Below are positions 6,511 to 13,537 of a stretch of DNA of 14,617 nt, piece after piece. The notes beneath the pieces were generated by a model. The model saw only the letters and a list, made by a program, of their open reading frames with translations. It ran no database searches and had not been told where the DNA came from. The first letter of the stretch is position 1; every line of letters starts with the position of its first letter. This DNA comes from Dehalococcoidia bacterium. Lineage in GTDB: Bacteria; Chloroflexota; Dehalococcoidia; SZUA-161. Where the stretch lies: positions 1-14,617 of the forward strand of contig JACUUS010000041.1 of NCBI GenBank assembly GCA_014859215.1, written 5' to 3'. The position numbers and the translations under genes are program-made.

Positions 6511-7275
6511 CTATCTACCCTTGAACTCCGGTTTTCGTTTCTCCATGAACGCGGCCCTTGCTTCAGCCACGTCCTCACTGGAGAAGATGGTCGGCATCAT
6601 CATAGTCGTCCATGCCCACTCCTCGGGCGCCTTGCGGTTGAGCACCTTCTTTATCAGCTTCTGGGCCAGGGGCGCGCCCTTCTTCATGCCATCGGCTATC
6701 TTCCACGCTTCTTCCATAAGCTGATCATGAGGAACCACCTTGTTGACCAGTCCGACGGCTTTGGCCTCCTCCGCGTTGAAAGTAGCGCCGGTGAGGGCCA
6801 TGTAGGCGATTGTCCGTTTGCCCAGTATCTCCGCGCCTCTCAGCAAGGTCTCGATCGGTATCTGGCCCCAGTTCACTTCTCTCGTGCTGAAACGCGCCTT
6901 TTCGGAAGCAATCACCACATCGCAGGTCAGGGTGATGCCGGTGCCGAAACCGTAGGCATAGCCGTTAACCGCGGCGATGACGGGCTTGGGCAGGGACTCG
7001 AAATGCAGGAAAGGCCGGGCGACGTTCTCGATGAATTCGATTCCCTTGACAATCTTATCGAACTCAAACTTCCCGACGTCGGCTCCGGCGCTGAAGGCCT
7101 CCCCCTTGCCTGTCAGGATAACTACCCGGATGTCGTCATCATTCTCGATATCCGTCAGCGCGTTGTCGAGGTCCTGGAATACAGCGGGGCTCGCGGCGTT
7201 CATCTTGTCCGGCCGGTTAAAGCTGATGGTAGCTACCTGGTCCTTCTTTTCAAGAAGGATAGTCTCGAATTCCAT
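6511..7275 (-). CDS. crotonase-family protein with one catalytic Glu (isomerase or lyase?)
   Basis: This 254-residue crotonase has a normal CoA-binding first oxyanion-hole segment, SAGAD (62-66), and a second one, GYAYGFGTG (105-113). The position of rat Glu144 is Gly113 here, while the Glu164 equivalent is kept as Glu133 (STRE). Crotonases with only the second Glu commonly act as enoyl-CoA isomerases or catalyse C-C bond chemistry rather than simple hydration. The tail AFMEKRKPEFKGR is typical of the fold. The ATG at 7275 has GGGGAG upstream; the longer frame from 7422 overlaps the CoA-transferase beta gene and is not family-like. It lies 43 bases after that gene and 18 before the mutase large subunit. 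It is therefore probably made with the mutase and may act on the same substrate or product. Confidence 0.88.
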   Translation of the reverse strand: MEFETILLEKKDQVATISFNRPDKMNAASPAVFQDLDNALTDIENDDDIRVVILTGKGEAFSAGADVGKFEFDKIVKGIEFIENVARPFLHFESLPKPVIAAVNGYAYGFGTGITLTCDVVIASEKARFSTREVNWGQIPIETLLRGAEILGKRTIAYMALTGATFNAEEAKAVGLVNKVVPHDQLMEEAWKIADGMKKGAPLAQKLIKKVLNRKAPEEWAWTTMMMPTIFSSEDVAEARAAFMEKRKPEFKGR

Positions 7276-7318
7276 AGTCTCCCCTTTCTTGATTGGCCTG
7301 CTGCTTAGTCGGCTCCGG

Positions 7319-8173
7319 CTAATACCCGATCGACTCGAGCTCTTTCTGCAGGATTTCCTTAAGATATCCGAGCCTTTCCTTGCCGGGCTTGAAATCAAAA
7401 GCGATGGTTCCGTACGGGTCAACCTCTTCCCTGATAAGCCTCACCTGTTCTCTGGTCGGTTTCTCAGTTTCGGGGACGTCTTTCGGTACTTCCAGTTCGA
7501 AGCCCGTGTTGTTGACCACGTCCTCGACGTTAACGCCCGGGTGAACGGAATCTATCCTGAAAGGCTTATCCTTCTCGTGCTTGCTTATGACGGCGAGATT
7601 TGTGATGTACCGGATCGGCCCCGGCCTGTAGCCGGACTTCATGCGTTCTTCCGCGCCGATAAGGTACCTGGTGCCTGTAATAACATCAACCCTGGGCACG
7701 AAGGTCATTTTTGAATGGCCGGGGAAATAGCCAATCATCTTGCGATGCATCTTGATCACTTCGGGAGCGCCCGCGCCGCCGGGACCGCGCAGCTTCGGTT
7801 TATCGTACTCACCCACAACAGAAAGGTTGATATTTCCAAAACCGTCGGCCTGGATGCTCGAAATGGCCTCGACATCCCCTCTGCCTTTCAGATGCACAGA
7901 ATTCAGGTCTTCGAGCATCGTCCACATTAGCGCCGCTCCTCTGGTGGCAGCGGCTTCGGCGCGAGTGAAGGAGAGCTGAAAGGGTCTCGAGTCCACGGAA
8001 GCATAGGCGAGCAGCACGATGTTCGGGGCGTGCGTTATCTTCGCCAGGATATAGCTTGCGTAGGCGAGAGGGGTGAAGGATCCCAGAAGCACAACATCGC
8101 CGTCTTCTATTTCCCTGGACAGGGTCACGCACATCAGTTCACCCACGGAATAGTCGGTCGCATATTCTTTCAT
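7319..8173 (-). CDS. CoA-transferase family I beta subunit (GctB/IpdB-like), catalytic Glu missing
   Basis: This 284-residue protein aligns with the beta subunit of glutaconate CoA-transferase over its length. It has the N-terminal GELMCVTLSREIEDGDVV (residues 11-28), the glycine loop RGPGGAGAPE (129-138) and the C-terminal HPGVNVEDVVNNTGFEL (211-227). In GctB the residue that forms the glutamyl-CoA thioester is Glu54. The matching stretch here, THAPNIVLLAY (47-57), has no Glu, with Tyr57 or Ala56 in its place. Family members without this Glu include IpdB (steroid ring hydrolase) and AibB (a decarboxylase). The activity may therefore be hydrolysis, C-C cleavage or decarboxylation of a CoA ester rather than CoA transfer. 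The ATG overlaps the alpha-subunit stop as ATGA, so the pair is translationally coupled and surely forms a complex. Confidence 0.87.
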   Translation of the reverse strand: MKEYATDYSVGELMCVTLSREIEDGDVVLLGSFTPLAYASYILAKITHAPNIVLLAYASVDSRPFQLSFTRAEAAATRGAALMWTMLEDLNSVHLKGRGDVEAISSIQADGFGNINLSVVGEYDKPKLRGPGGAGAPEVIKMHRKMIGYFPGHSKMTFVPRVDVITGTRYLIGAEERMKSGYRPGPIRYITNLAVISKHEKDKPFRIDSVHPGVNVEDVVNNTGFELEVPKDVPETEKPTREQVRLIREEVDPYGTIAFDFKPGKERLGYLKEILQKELESIGY

Positions 8174-9066
8174 AGGAATTTCACCTCCCTTGCCAGTCTG
8201 CGCAGAATTGCGGCCTGTCTCATGCCTCCAATCGCTTCCAGGTACTCGAATTCCGGCTTCATCACATAGTCACTGAGATACTGCTTGAAGCTTTCCGGGC
8301 TGGCTGCCATCTCCATATACTTCATCATGTGCCAGGGATCGAACGTATACGACGGCGCGCAGGAAGTCGGGTGCGCCCCGAGGGGAGCTTCAATAACCAT
8401 GTCCACCTGGAACCGGGGGATCTTCGTCTTCTCGGGATGCTTCCGGATTTCCTCGGTCGGCACTATTTCTTCTACCGACACTATCCTTTTCTTCGCTGCC
8501 CGGATCATCTCAATATCGGTGGCGGATGTGCCCTCGATCTGCACGCTTCCGGCGTGGTCTGCCCTGGTCGCGTGAATGATCGCCACGTCCGGAACGATGG
8601 CGGAGGCCGCAATCAGGTCTTCGCCGGTGAAGGGGCACTTGATCTCCTTGTAGAACTCGGGCCTGAACTTCACAAGGTCCGAGCCGAACGGACCGCGGTA
8701 GGGAAGGAAAGGCACGTTTCGCCCGCCTGCCTCAAGCCCGATGATCACCGCAAGGCCGGTTATCTCATCATACGGAAGGCCTTCCTTCTCGATCGCCCTG
8801 CGGAAATTGGGTGCGAGCCCGAATGCCTCCATGCTCACAAAGGAGAACATGAGCCTCTTCAGGGCTCCAGCCCCGATCAGCATATCGATATCGATGCTTC
8901 CGACAACGGTTATGGCCGTGAGATTCTTGATTCCTGATCGTATAATCTCGCGAATGATGGCCATCGGATGACTGCCCAGCCAGGCCCCTCCAACGGCCAC
9001 CTTGTCCCCATCTTTGATGATCTTGGTAATGTCGCTTAGCTTCCCGACCTTGTTTTCACCGGGCAT
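8170..9066 (-). CDS. CoA-transferase family I alpha subunit (GctA/IpdA-like)
   Basis: This 298-residue protein is the alpha partner of the coupled beta gene. It has the N-terminal GDKVAVGGAWLGSHPMA stretch (20-36), SMEAFGLAPNFRRAIE (78-93), a PFLPYRGPFGSDL loop near 118-131 and VDMVIEAPLGAHPTSCAP towards the C-terminus, all typical of GctA/IpdA proteins. Acidic residues at Asp100, Glu101 and Glu112 fall in the region where IpdA carries its essential Glu105, but I cannot align them with certainty. The ATG at 9066 has AAGGAGAG nine bases upstream. It is the first gene of the leftward operon, about 100 bases downstream of a near-consensus promoter. It either loads CoA onto the pathway substrate or, given the missing Glu in the partner, cleaves a CoA ester. 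Confidence 0.88.
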   Translation of the reverse strand: MPGENKVGKLSDITKIIKDGDKVAVGGAWLGSHPMAIIREIIRSGIKNLTAITVVGSIDIDMLIGAGALKRLMFSFVSMEAFGLAPNFRRAIEKEGLPYDEITGLAVIIGLEAGGRNVPFLPYRGPFGSDLVKFRPEFYKEIKCPFTGEDLIAASAIVPDVAIIHATRADHAGSVQIEGTSATDIEMIRAAKKRIVSVEEIVPTEEIRKHPEKTKIPRFQVDMVIEAPLGAHPTSCAPSYTFDPWHMMKYMEMAASPESFKQYLSDYVMKPEFEYLEAIGGMRQAAILRRLAREVKFL

Positions 9067-9175
9067 AGATCTCTCCTTTCTCTGGTATTTAGTTCAACCT
9101 GAGAGGGCAACGGCGAAAATCCCGCGGGCGAAGACGCACGACCGGGCTCTCCTGAAGGAATGTCCAACCGCAAGC

Positions 9176-9204
9176 ATTCTAGCAAGAGCCCCTTTCCCTG
9201 TCAA
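9176..9204 (-). promoter_or_regulatory. near-consensus sigma70 promoter for the CoA-transferase/mutase operon
   Basis: On the minus strand a perfect TTGACA (9204-9199) and TAGAAT (9181-9176) are separated by 17 bases. TGC before the -10 forms an extended -10 element. The predicted start near 9169 gives a leader of about 100 bases to the ATG at 9066. It is the strongest promoter-like sequence in the window and lies in the 157-base gap after the FAD oxidoreductase. That gap holds no visible terminator or other gene, so read-through from upstream is also possible. Confidence 0.6.
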
Positions 9205-9223
9205 CGGGCGAGAGTACGCGTGC

Positions 9224-10672
9224 CTAACTGCCCAGAATTCGACGGGCTGCCCGCAAACCTGACAGCGCCACTGCGGGAACGCCGCCTCCCGGAACGGTCC
9301 AGTGGCCGGCCAGGTAGAGGTTTGGGATTGGAGTCTTCTGGTCCGGTCTTTTCATGAACATTCCCGGCGTGAAAGCCCACCCCATAGCTGCTCCCAGGGA
9401 ATTCAAAGTATACCTTTCGTATGTCAGCGGAGTGGCCGCCTCCCGGACGAGTATGTGCCGGGAAAGCTGCGGGATGAGCTTCTCAGCTTTCCGGACCAAT
9501 TCCTCGGCAAACCTGTCTTTTTCCTCTCTCCAGCTCTTCCCGGCCAGGTTATAAGGCGCCATTGTCATTAATATGACTGCATGTTTGCCCGGCGGTGCGA
9601 GATTGGGGTCGAGGTATGTCGGGACGGCGATCCCGAAACATGGGATGGATAGTCCACCGTCAAGCAGGCGCTGCCATTCCTTTGAATTATCGAAGCTCTC
9701 ATAGACAATGGTCTCGGGCGCAACAAGACCGTGCTTTCTGGGATCGATATCCACGCCCAGATATACGTAGAAGGCTGAGAGGCTGATTTCTAATTGGTCC
9801 AGGGAAGCTGTGAACCCCTTAGGGAGACTTTCCACTCCGACGAGGTTGAGAAAGGTCGCCCTCGCTGCCACATTCGAGACGACATGCTCGGCTTGTACGC
9901 TTCTGCCGTTCCTTAACCGCACCCAGCACGCCCTGCCGTTACCCACCAGGATTCTATCAACGCACGCTCTGAACTCGATCTCACCGCCGTGTTTCTTAAG
10001 AATACGGACGAAGGTATCTGGTATGGCCTGCATGCCTCCCACCGGGTAGAAGTATCCGCGAAGCTGTTCGGTGACCAGTAGCGCGGAGTAGTCAATGGCA
10101 GAGTTCTTCCACGTCGGGTTCCACAGGTGCCAGTTCGACGAAGCTAGCGCTTTCAATTCGGGATCCCTAACGTACTCATCCATCAGTTCCTGGAATGATT
10201 TGTCCTTATACCTGGAAAGGAGCGGGGTCAACCTGGGAAGGTGTTTTACGTCGTCGTAGATAGACTTGATTGTAGCGAAAAGACCCTCTATGCCCTCTTT
10301 TTCTCGGGGAAAGAGCATACCGAGCTGCCGGGGCAAGGAGTCAATACCCCTTGAGCTGTCCAGCGTAAGGCCCGGGAAGATGAACCGTTGCGTTTGCTCC
10401 CTGAATGCAAATTCATCCTGCATACCCAGCGCTGTGACCACACGCTCAAAAGCGCCGCTTTCATTACCTCCGGTAAGGTGCAATACCCCTGCATCGAATT
10501 TGAAACCCTTGCGGGAGAACGAGGTGCAGCATCCGCCGGGAATATGATGCTGTTCGAAGACCTTTACTTTCAGTCCCTGTTTCGCCAGGTGCACTGCGCA
10601 CGCCAGGCCTCCAATCCCGGAACCTATGACTACCACCTGGACCTGCTCATCAAAACCGGCTGTTCGCGCCAT
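9224..10672 (-). CDS. FAD-dependent oxidoreductase, phytoene desaturase (CrtI)/RetSat-like
   Basis: This 482-residue flavoprotein has an N-terminal FAD motif GSGIGG (17-22) ending in Glu40, which binds the ADP ribose. Next come HHIPGGCC, the AGVLHLTGG segment and a C-terminal FAD-closing region, YLAGHWTVPGGGVPAVALSG (453-472). This architecture is that of CrtI-type desaturases, carotenoid isomerases and retinol saturases, which reduce, oxidise or isomerise C=C bonds in hydrophobic molecules. No carotenoid gene is nearby, so an alicyclic or polyunsaturated acyl substrate is more plausible. I chose the ATG at 10672 because CGGAG lies seven bases upstream. The in-frame ATG at 10690 has no ribosome site and would sit within about ten bases of the predicted transcription start. 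It is transcribed away from the HMG-CoA-synthase-like operon. Fold confident, substrate unknown. Confidence 0.85.
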   Translation of the reverse strand: MARTAGFDEQVQVVVIGSGIGGLACAVHLAKQGLKVKVFEQHHIPGGCCTSFSRKGFKFDAGVLHLTGGNESGAFERVVTALGMQDEFAFREQTQRFIFPGLTLDSSRGIDSLPRQLGMLFPREKEGIEGLFATIKSIYDDVKHLPRLTPLLSRYKDKSFQELMDEYVRDPELKALASSNWHLWNPTWKNSAIDYSALLVTEQLRGYFYPVGGMQAIPDTFVRILKKHGGEIEFRACVDRILVGNGRACWVRLRNGRSVQAEHVVSNVAARATFLNLVGVESLPKGFTASLDQLEISLSAFYVYLGVDIDPRKHGLVAPETIVYESFDNSKEWQRLLDGGLSIPCFGIAVPTYLDPNLAPPGKHAVILMTMAPYNLAGKSWREEKDRFAEELVRKAEKLIPQLSRHILVREAATPLTYERYTLNSLGAAMGWAFTPGMFMKRPDQKTPIPNLYLAGHWTVPGGGVPAVALSGLRAARRILGS

Positions 10673-10704
10673 TTCAATCTCCGTGGTCATGTTAGGACAT
10701 AAGA

Positions 10705-10734
10705 AGTCTAGACAGCGCCCCTGTACGCTGTCAA
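10705..10734 (-). promoter_or_regulatory. sigma70-like promoter for the FAD oxidoreductase gene
   Basis: On the minus strand a perfect TTGACA (10734-10729) is followed after 18 bases by TAGACT (10710-10705), matching the -10 consensus at four positions including the key first, second and last. Transcription would start near 10698, leaving a leader of about 25 bases before the ATG at 10672. The inverted repeat at 10706-10739 covers the whole promoter. Confidence 0.5.
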
Positions 10735-10739
10735 TAGAC
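10706..10739. repeat. interrupted palindrome, probable operator in the divergent intergenic region
   Basis: GTCTAGACAGCG (10706-10717) is followed, after eight bases, by CGCTGTCAATAGAC (10726-10739), which pairs with it as an inverted repeat apart from a two-base AA insertion. The uninterrupted inner arms are seven bases each (GACAGCG/CGCTGTC). It lies on the -35 and spacer of the leftward promoter and upstream of the rightward gene, as expected for an operator bound by a dimeric repressor such as a TetR- or GntR-family protein. No regulator gene is in the window. A role as an RNA hairpin is less likely, since it lies at or upstream of predicted starts. Confidence 0.55.
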
Positions 10740-10758
10740 CTTGGTGGAACTACTGTAC

Positions 10759-10787
10759 TTGCGTCTTGCGCTTGCTGATGGCAGAAT
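10759..10787 (+). promoter_or_regulatory. weak candidate promoter for the HMGCS-like/thiolase operon
   Basis: TTGCGT (10759-10764) and CAGAAT (10782-10787) are separated by 17 bases and would start transcription near 10795, about 55 bases before the ATG at 10849. Both boxes are poor matches. It is listed because a rightward promoter must lie somewhere in this 176-base divergent gap. Confidence 0.25.
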
Positions 10788-10848
10788 ATCAGTGCCCAGA
10801 GGGACATCCGACAGGAATACCCCTGCTGGGATAGAGAGGACGGTGCAC

Positions 10849-12291
10849 ATGGTTGGGATTACTTCCTATGGCGCTTATATACCACTGTTGCGTATAAGCC
10901 GCAAGACGATCTCCGCTGCTACGGGATGGCTTGGATCGGGGACCGGGTTGCCCGGCGAGAAGTCGGTAGCCGGTTACGATGAGGACAGTATCACGATGGC
11001 GGTGGCTGCCGCTGTGGACTGCCTTGGAGGCAAGGACCGCGAAAGCATGGACGAGCTGTACTTCGCTACCACTACGTCCCCATACCGGGAGAGACAGAGC
11101 GCGGTCATCATCGGGACCGCACTGGACCTTCGTCCGGAGATCAGGACGGCGGATTTTAGTAACTCGATCAAGAGCGGAACCACCGCTCTGCTGGCGGCGC
11201 TCGACAGCGCCAGGGCTGAGACAAGAAACATAATGGTCTGCGCCTCAGATTGTAGACAGGGCAAAGCGGGCGGGACCCAGGAACAGTCTTGCGGCGACGG
11301 GGCGGCCGCGTTCACCGTCGGAAGCGAGGAGGTCATCGCTACGCTGGGTGGTTGCTATTCCTTATCCTACGATTTCGTGGACTACTGGCGGACGGAGGGG
11401 GACAGATTCGACAGGGTATGGGAGGATAGATGGATACGTGATATAGGCTACAGTAAATTTATTCCTGAAGCTATTACAGGGCTGTTGAAGAAGTACAATC
11501 TCGATATCAAAGACTTCGCCAGAGTCATATACCCTTGCCTGTATCCCAGGGAACATGCCGCCATTGGCAAGAAACTGGGCGCTGAGCCGGTGCAAATACA
11601 GGACCAGTTATTCTCCTCGGTTGGGGATACGGGAACTGCCTATCCGCTCATGATGCTGGTGGCGGCTCTCGAAGAAGCTAAACCGGGTGAAAGAATTCTG
11701 CTCACCAGCTACGGCAATGGCTGCGATGTCATGTTTTTTGAGGTGACGCCCGCCATAGAGAAATTGCGGGAGCGACGAGGGACCAGAAAGCATATTATCT
11801 CGAAAAAGGAATTGAGCAGCTACCAGAAATACGCCGCATTCCGCGAATTGATGATGGTAGATACGGGCCGGAGGGGTGAGGAAATTGGAGCAACCCAGCT
11901 TTCGACCCTATGGCGAGAACGGCGAATGGTCATGGGTCTTTGCGGCTCCAGGTGCAAGTCATGCGGGACCCCCCAATACCCGCGACAGGTAATCTGCGCC
12001 AATCCGGATTGTGGAGCAGTCGGGCTTATGGACCCTTACCGGTTCTCCGATAGAAAAGGCCGGCTCATCACGTTCACCGGTGACGCGCTCGCGCCGACCC
12101 CCAATCCCCCGGCAATCTACGGCGTGGTGGCGTTTGACGGCGGCGGAAGATATACGTTTGACCTGACGGACTGCGATCTAGAGTCCCTGCATGTGGATAT
12201 GCCCGTCGAGATGAGTTTCCGCAGAAAGTACAAGGATACAACGCGCGGGATACACGGCTATTTCTGGAAAGCATCACCGGGAAGAGACTAA
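10849..12291 (+). CDS. HMG-CoA synthase-like protein fused to a zinc-ribbon/OB-fold (DUF35) domain
   Basis: This 480-residue fusion has a thiolase-fold domain resembling archaeal-type HMG-CoA synthase (about 1-320). A DUF35 module follows: a zinc ribbon with Cys369, Cys372, Cys383 and Cys388, then an OB-fold to about residue 470. HMG-CoA synthases use a Cys in a CKAGT-type motif; here the aligned segment is NSIKSGTTA (105-113), with Ile107 at the Cys position. The HxPxxK histidine region reads YPCLYPREH, apparently without the catalytic His. The domain may therefore bind or channel acyl-CoA, or catalyse a Cys-independent reaction. DUF35 proteins hold archaeal thiolase and HMG-CoA synthase together and support the Ltp2 retro-aldolase. 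The ATG at 10849 has AGAGGA upstream; an upstream TTG frame from 10741 adds unrelated residues. The next gene is a thiolase 25 bases downstream. Domain calls firm, reaction unknown. Confidence 0.85.
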   Translation: MVGITSYGAYIPLLRISRKTISAATGWLGSGTGLPGEKSVAGYDEDSITMAVAAAVDCLGGKDRESMDELYFATTTSPYRERQSAVIIGTALDLRPEIRTADFSNSIKSGTTALLAALDSARAETRNIMVCASDCRQGKAGGTQEQSCGDGAAAFTVGSEEVIATLGGCYSLSYDFVDYWRTEGDRFDRVWEDRWIRDIGYSKFIPEAITGLLKKYNLDIKDFARVIYPCLYPREHAAIGKKLGAEPVQIQDQLFSSVGDTGTAYPLMMLVAALEEAKPGERILLTSYGNGCDVMFFEVTPAIEKLRERRGTRKHIISKKELSSYQKYAAFRELMMVDTGRRGEEIGATQLSTLWRERRMVMGLCGSRCKSCGTPQYPRQVICANPDCGAVGLMDPYRFSDRKGRLITFTGDALAPTPNPPAIYGVVAFDGGGRYTFDLTDCDLESLHVDMPVEMSFRRKYKDTTRGIHGYFWKASPGRD

Positions 12292-12316
12292 TGACTATAC
12301 CTGAAAAGGGGGCATT

Positions 12317-13510
12317 ATGGAAGAAGGGATAAGGGACCGGGTCGCAATAATCGGCATGGGCTGCACAAGCTTTGGAGAACGATGGGACAAGAGCCCTGAT
12401 GAATTAATGGTCGAAGCGTTCATGGAAGCACTTGAAGATGCGGGAATAGAGAAGAAAGACATCGGGGCCGGCTGGCTGGGTACCTGCTACGAGGAGACGA
12501 ATGTCGGCAAGTCGGCCATCCCACTCTCTGTAGCGCTCAAGCTGCCGTTCGTGGCGGCTACCAGAGTCGAGAACTGGTGTGCGACCGGTTCGGAAGCCCT
12601 CCGGGGAGCATGCTACGCAGTGGCCGCGGGAGCATACAAGATATGCCTCGCGCTCGGCGTGGAAAAATTGAAGGATACCGGCTATGGCGGTCTTCCGCAG
12701 AACGAGGTCCAGTGGGGAACCGTGCGCAGGCTCATTGACTCGAACCAGACCGCGCCGGGAATGTTCGCCATGCTGGCTACGAGGTACTTCAGCCGCTACA
12801 ATATATCGCCGGAAGACGGGAAGAGAATGCTGGCCATGATCTCGGCAAAGAGTCACCGGAACGGGGCCCTGAATCCGAAGGCGCACCTCCGCAGGGAAGT
12901 GACGGTAGAGCAGATAATGAACGCCCCGATAGTTGCCTGGCCGCTTGGCCTGTTCGACTGCTGCGGCGTAAGCGATGGCTCGGCAGCGGCGATAGTGACC
13001 AGGGCGGACCTGGCGAAGAAGTTCAGACCTGATCCGGTCTACGTGAAGTCGCTACAGATTGCGGCAAGCTCGGGGCAAGAAATGCTCTATTCTGACGACT
13101 GGACCCACGTCGAGTCCACTCTTCATGCGGCCAAGCGGGCTTATGTCCAAGCAGGGATCAAGGTCCCTCGCGAGGAAATCAGCATGTCCGAGGTTCATGA
13201 CTGCTTTTCGATTACCGAAGCGATCACCATGGAGGACCTCGAGTTCAGTCCCAGGGGCAAAGTCAAGGATGACATCGAAAGCGGCTTCTTCGAGTTGGGT
13301 GGTTCTCTTCCAGTTCAACCGGACGGAGGACTGAAGTCATTCGGTCATCCGGTAGGAGCTTCCGGGCTGCGCATGATGTACGAGATGTACAAGCAGCTGC
13401 AGGGCAAGGCTGGAGCCCGGCAGATCAAGAATCCACGGTTCGGGCTCACGCATAATCTTGGCGGCGTTCCCTCTGTGAACGTAGCCAGCGTGATCATAGT
13501 TGGTCTCTAG
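12317..13510 (+). CDS. SCP2-type / archaeal-type thiolase (acetyl-CoA acetyltransferase-like)
   Basis: This 397-residue thiolase should cleave 3-ketoacyl-CoA with CoA, or condense acyl-CoAs. The nucleophile is Cys88 in ENWCATGSEA; VHDCF (293-297) and GHPVGASG (343-350, His344) provide the other catalytic elements. Near the C-terminus THNLGG (378-383) has His where FadA-type thiolases have Cys, which is typical of SCP2/archaeal thiolases. The active site therefore looks complete, unlike that of its HMG-CoA-synthase-like neighbour. The ATG at 12317 follows AAAAGGGGG, 25 bases after the fusion gene. SCP2-type thiolases commonly need a DUF35 partner, which the upstream gene supplies. It could finish the pathway by splitting acetoacetyl-CoA, or cleave a longer or branched 3-ketoacyl-CoA. 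Confidence 0.9.
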   Translation: MEEGIRDRVAIIGMGCTSFGERWDKSPDELMVEAFMEALEDAGIEKKDIGAGWLGTCYEETNVGKSAIPLSVALKLPFVAATRVENWCATGSEALRGACYAVAAGAYKICLALGVEKLKDTGYGGLPQNEVQWGTVRRLIDSNQTAPGMFAMLATRYFSRYNISPEDGKRMLAMISAKSHRNGALNPKAHLRREVTVEQIMNAPIVAWPLGLFDCCGVSDGSAAAIVTRADLAKKFRPDPVYVKSLQIAASSGQEMLYSDDWTHVESTLHAAKRAYVQAGIKVPREEISMSEVHDCFSITEAITMEDLEFSPRGKVKDDIESGFFELGGSLPVQPDGGLKSFGHPVGASGLRMMYEMYKQLQGKAGARQIKNPRFGLTHNLGGVPSVNVASVIIVGL

Positions 13511-13537
13511 ACCCGAAGCGGATATCAAGGAGGTGTA

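Noticed and set aside
9158..9179. Short inverted repeat GAATG/CATTC beside the CoA-transferase promoter
   Set aside because: Arms are only five bases with a 12-base gap, which is expected by chance. Not listed as an operator.
10673..10807. Longer starts for the FAD oxidoreductase (10807 or 10690)
   Set aside because: The 10807 start lies upstream of the predicted promoter. The ATG at 10690 has no Shine-Dalgarno and would sit almost at the transcription start, whereas 10672 has CGGAG at good spacing.
10741..10848. Longer TTG start for the HMGCS-like protein
   Set aside because: The extension is not family-like and crosses the region where its promoter must lie. The ATG at 10849 has AGAGGA and begins exactly at the fold.
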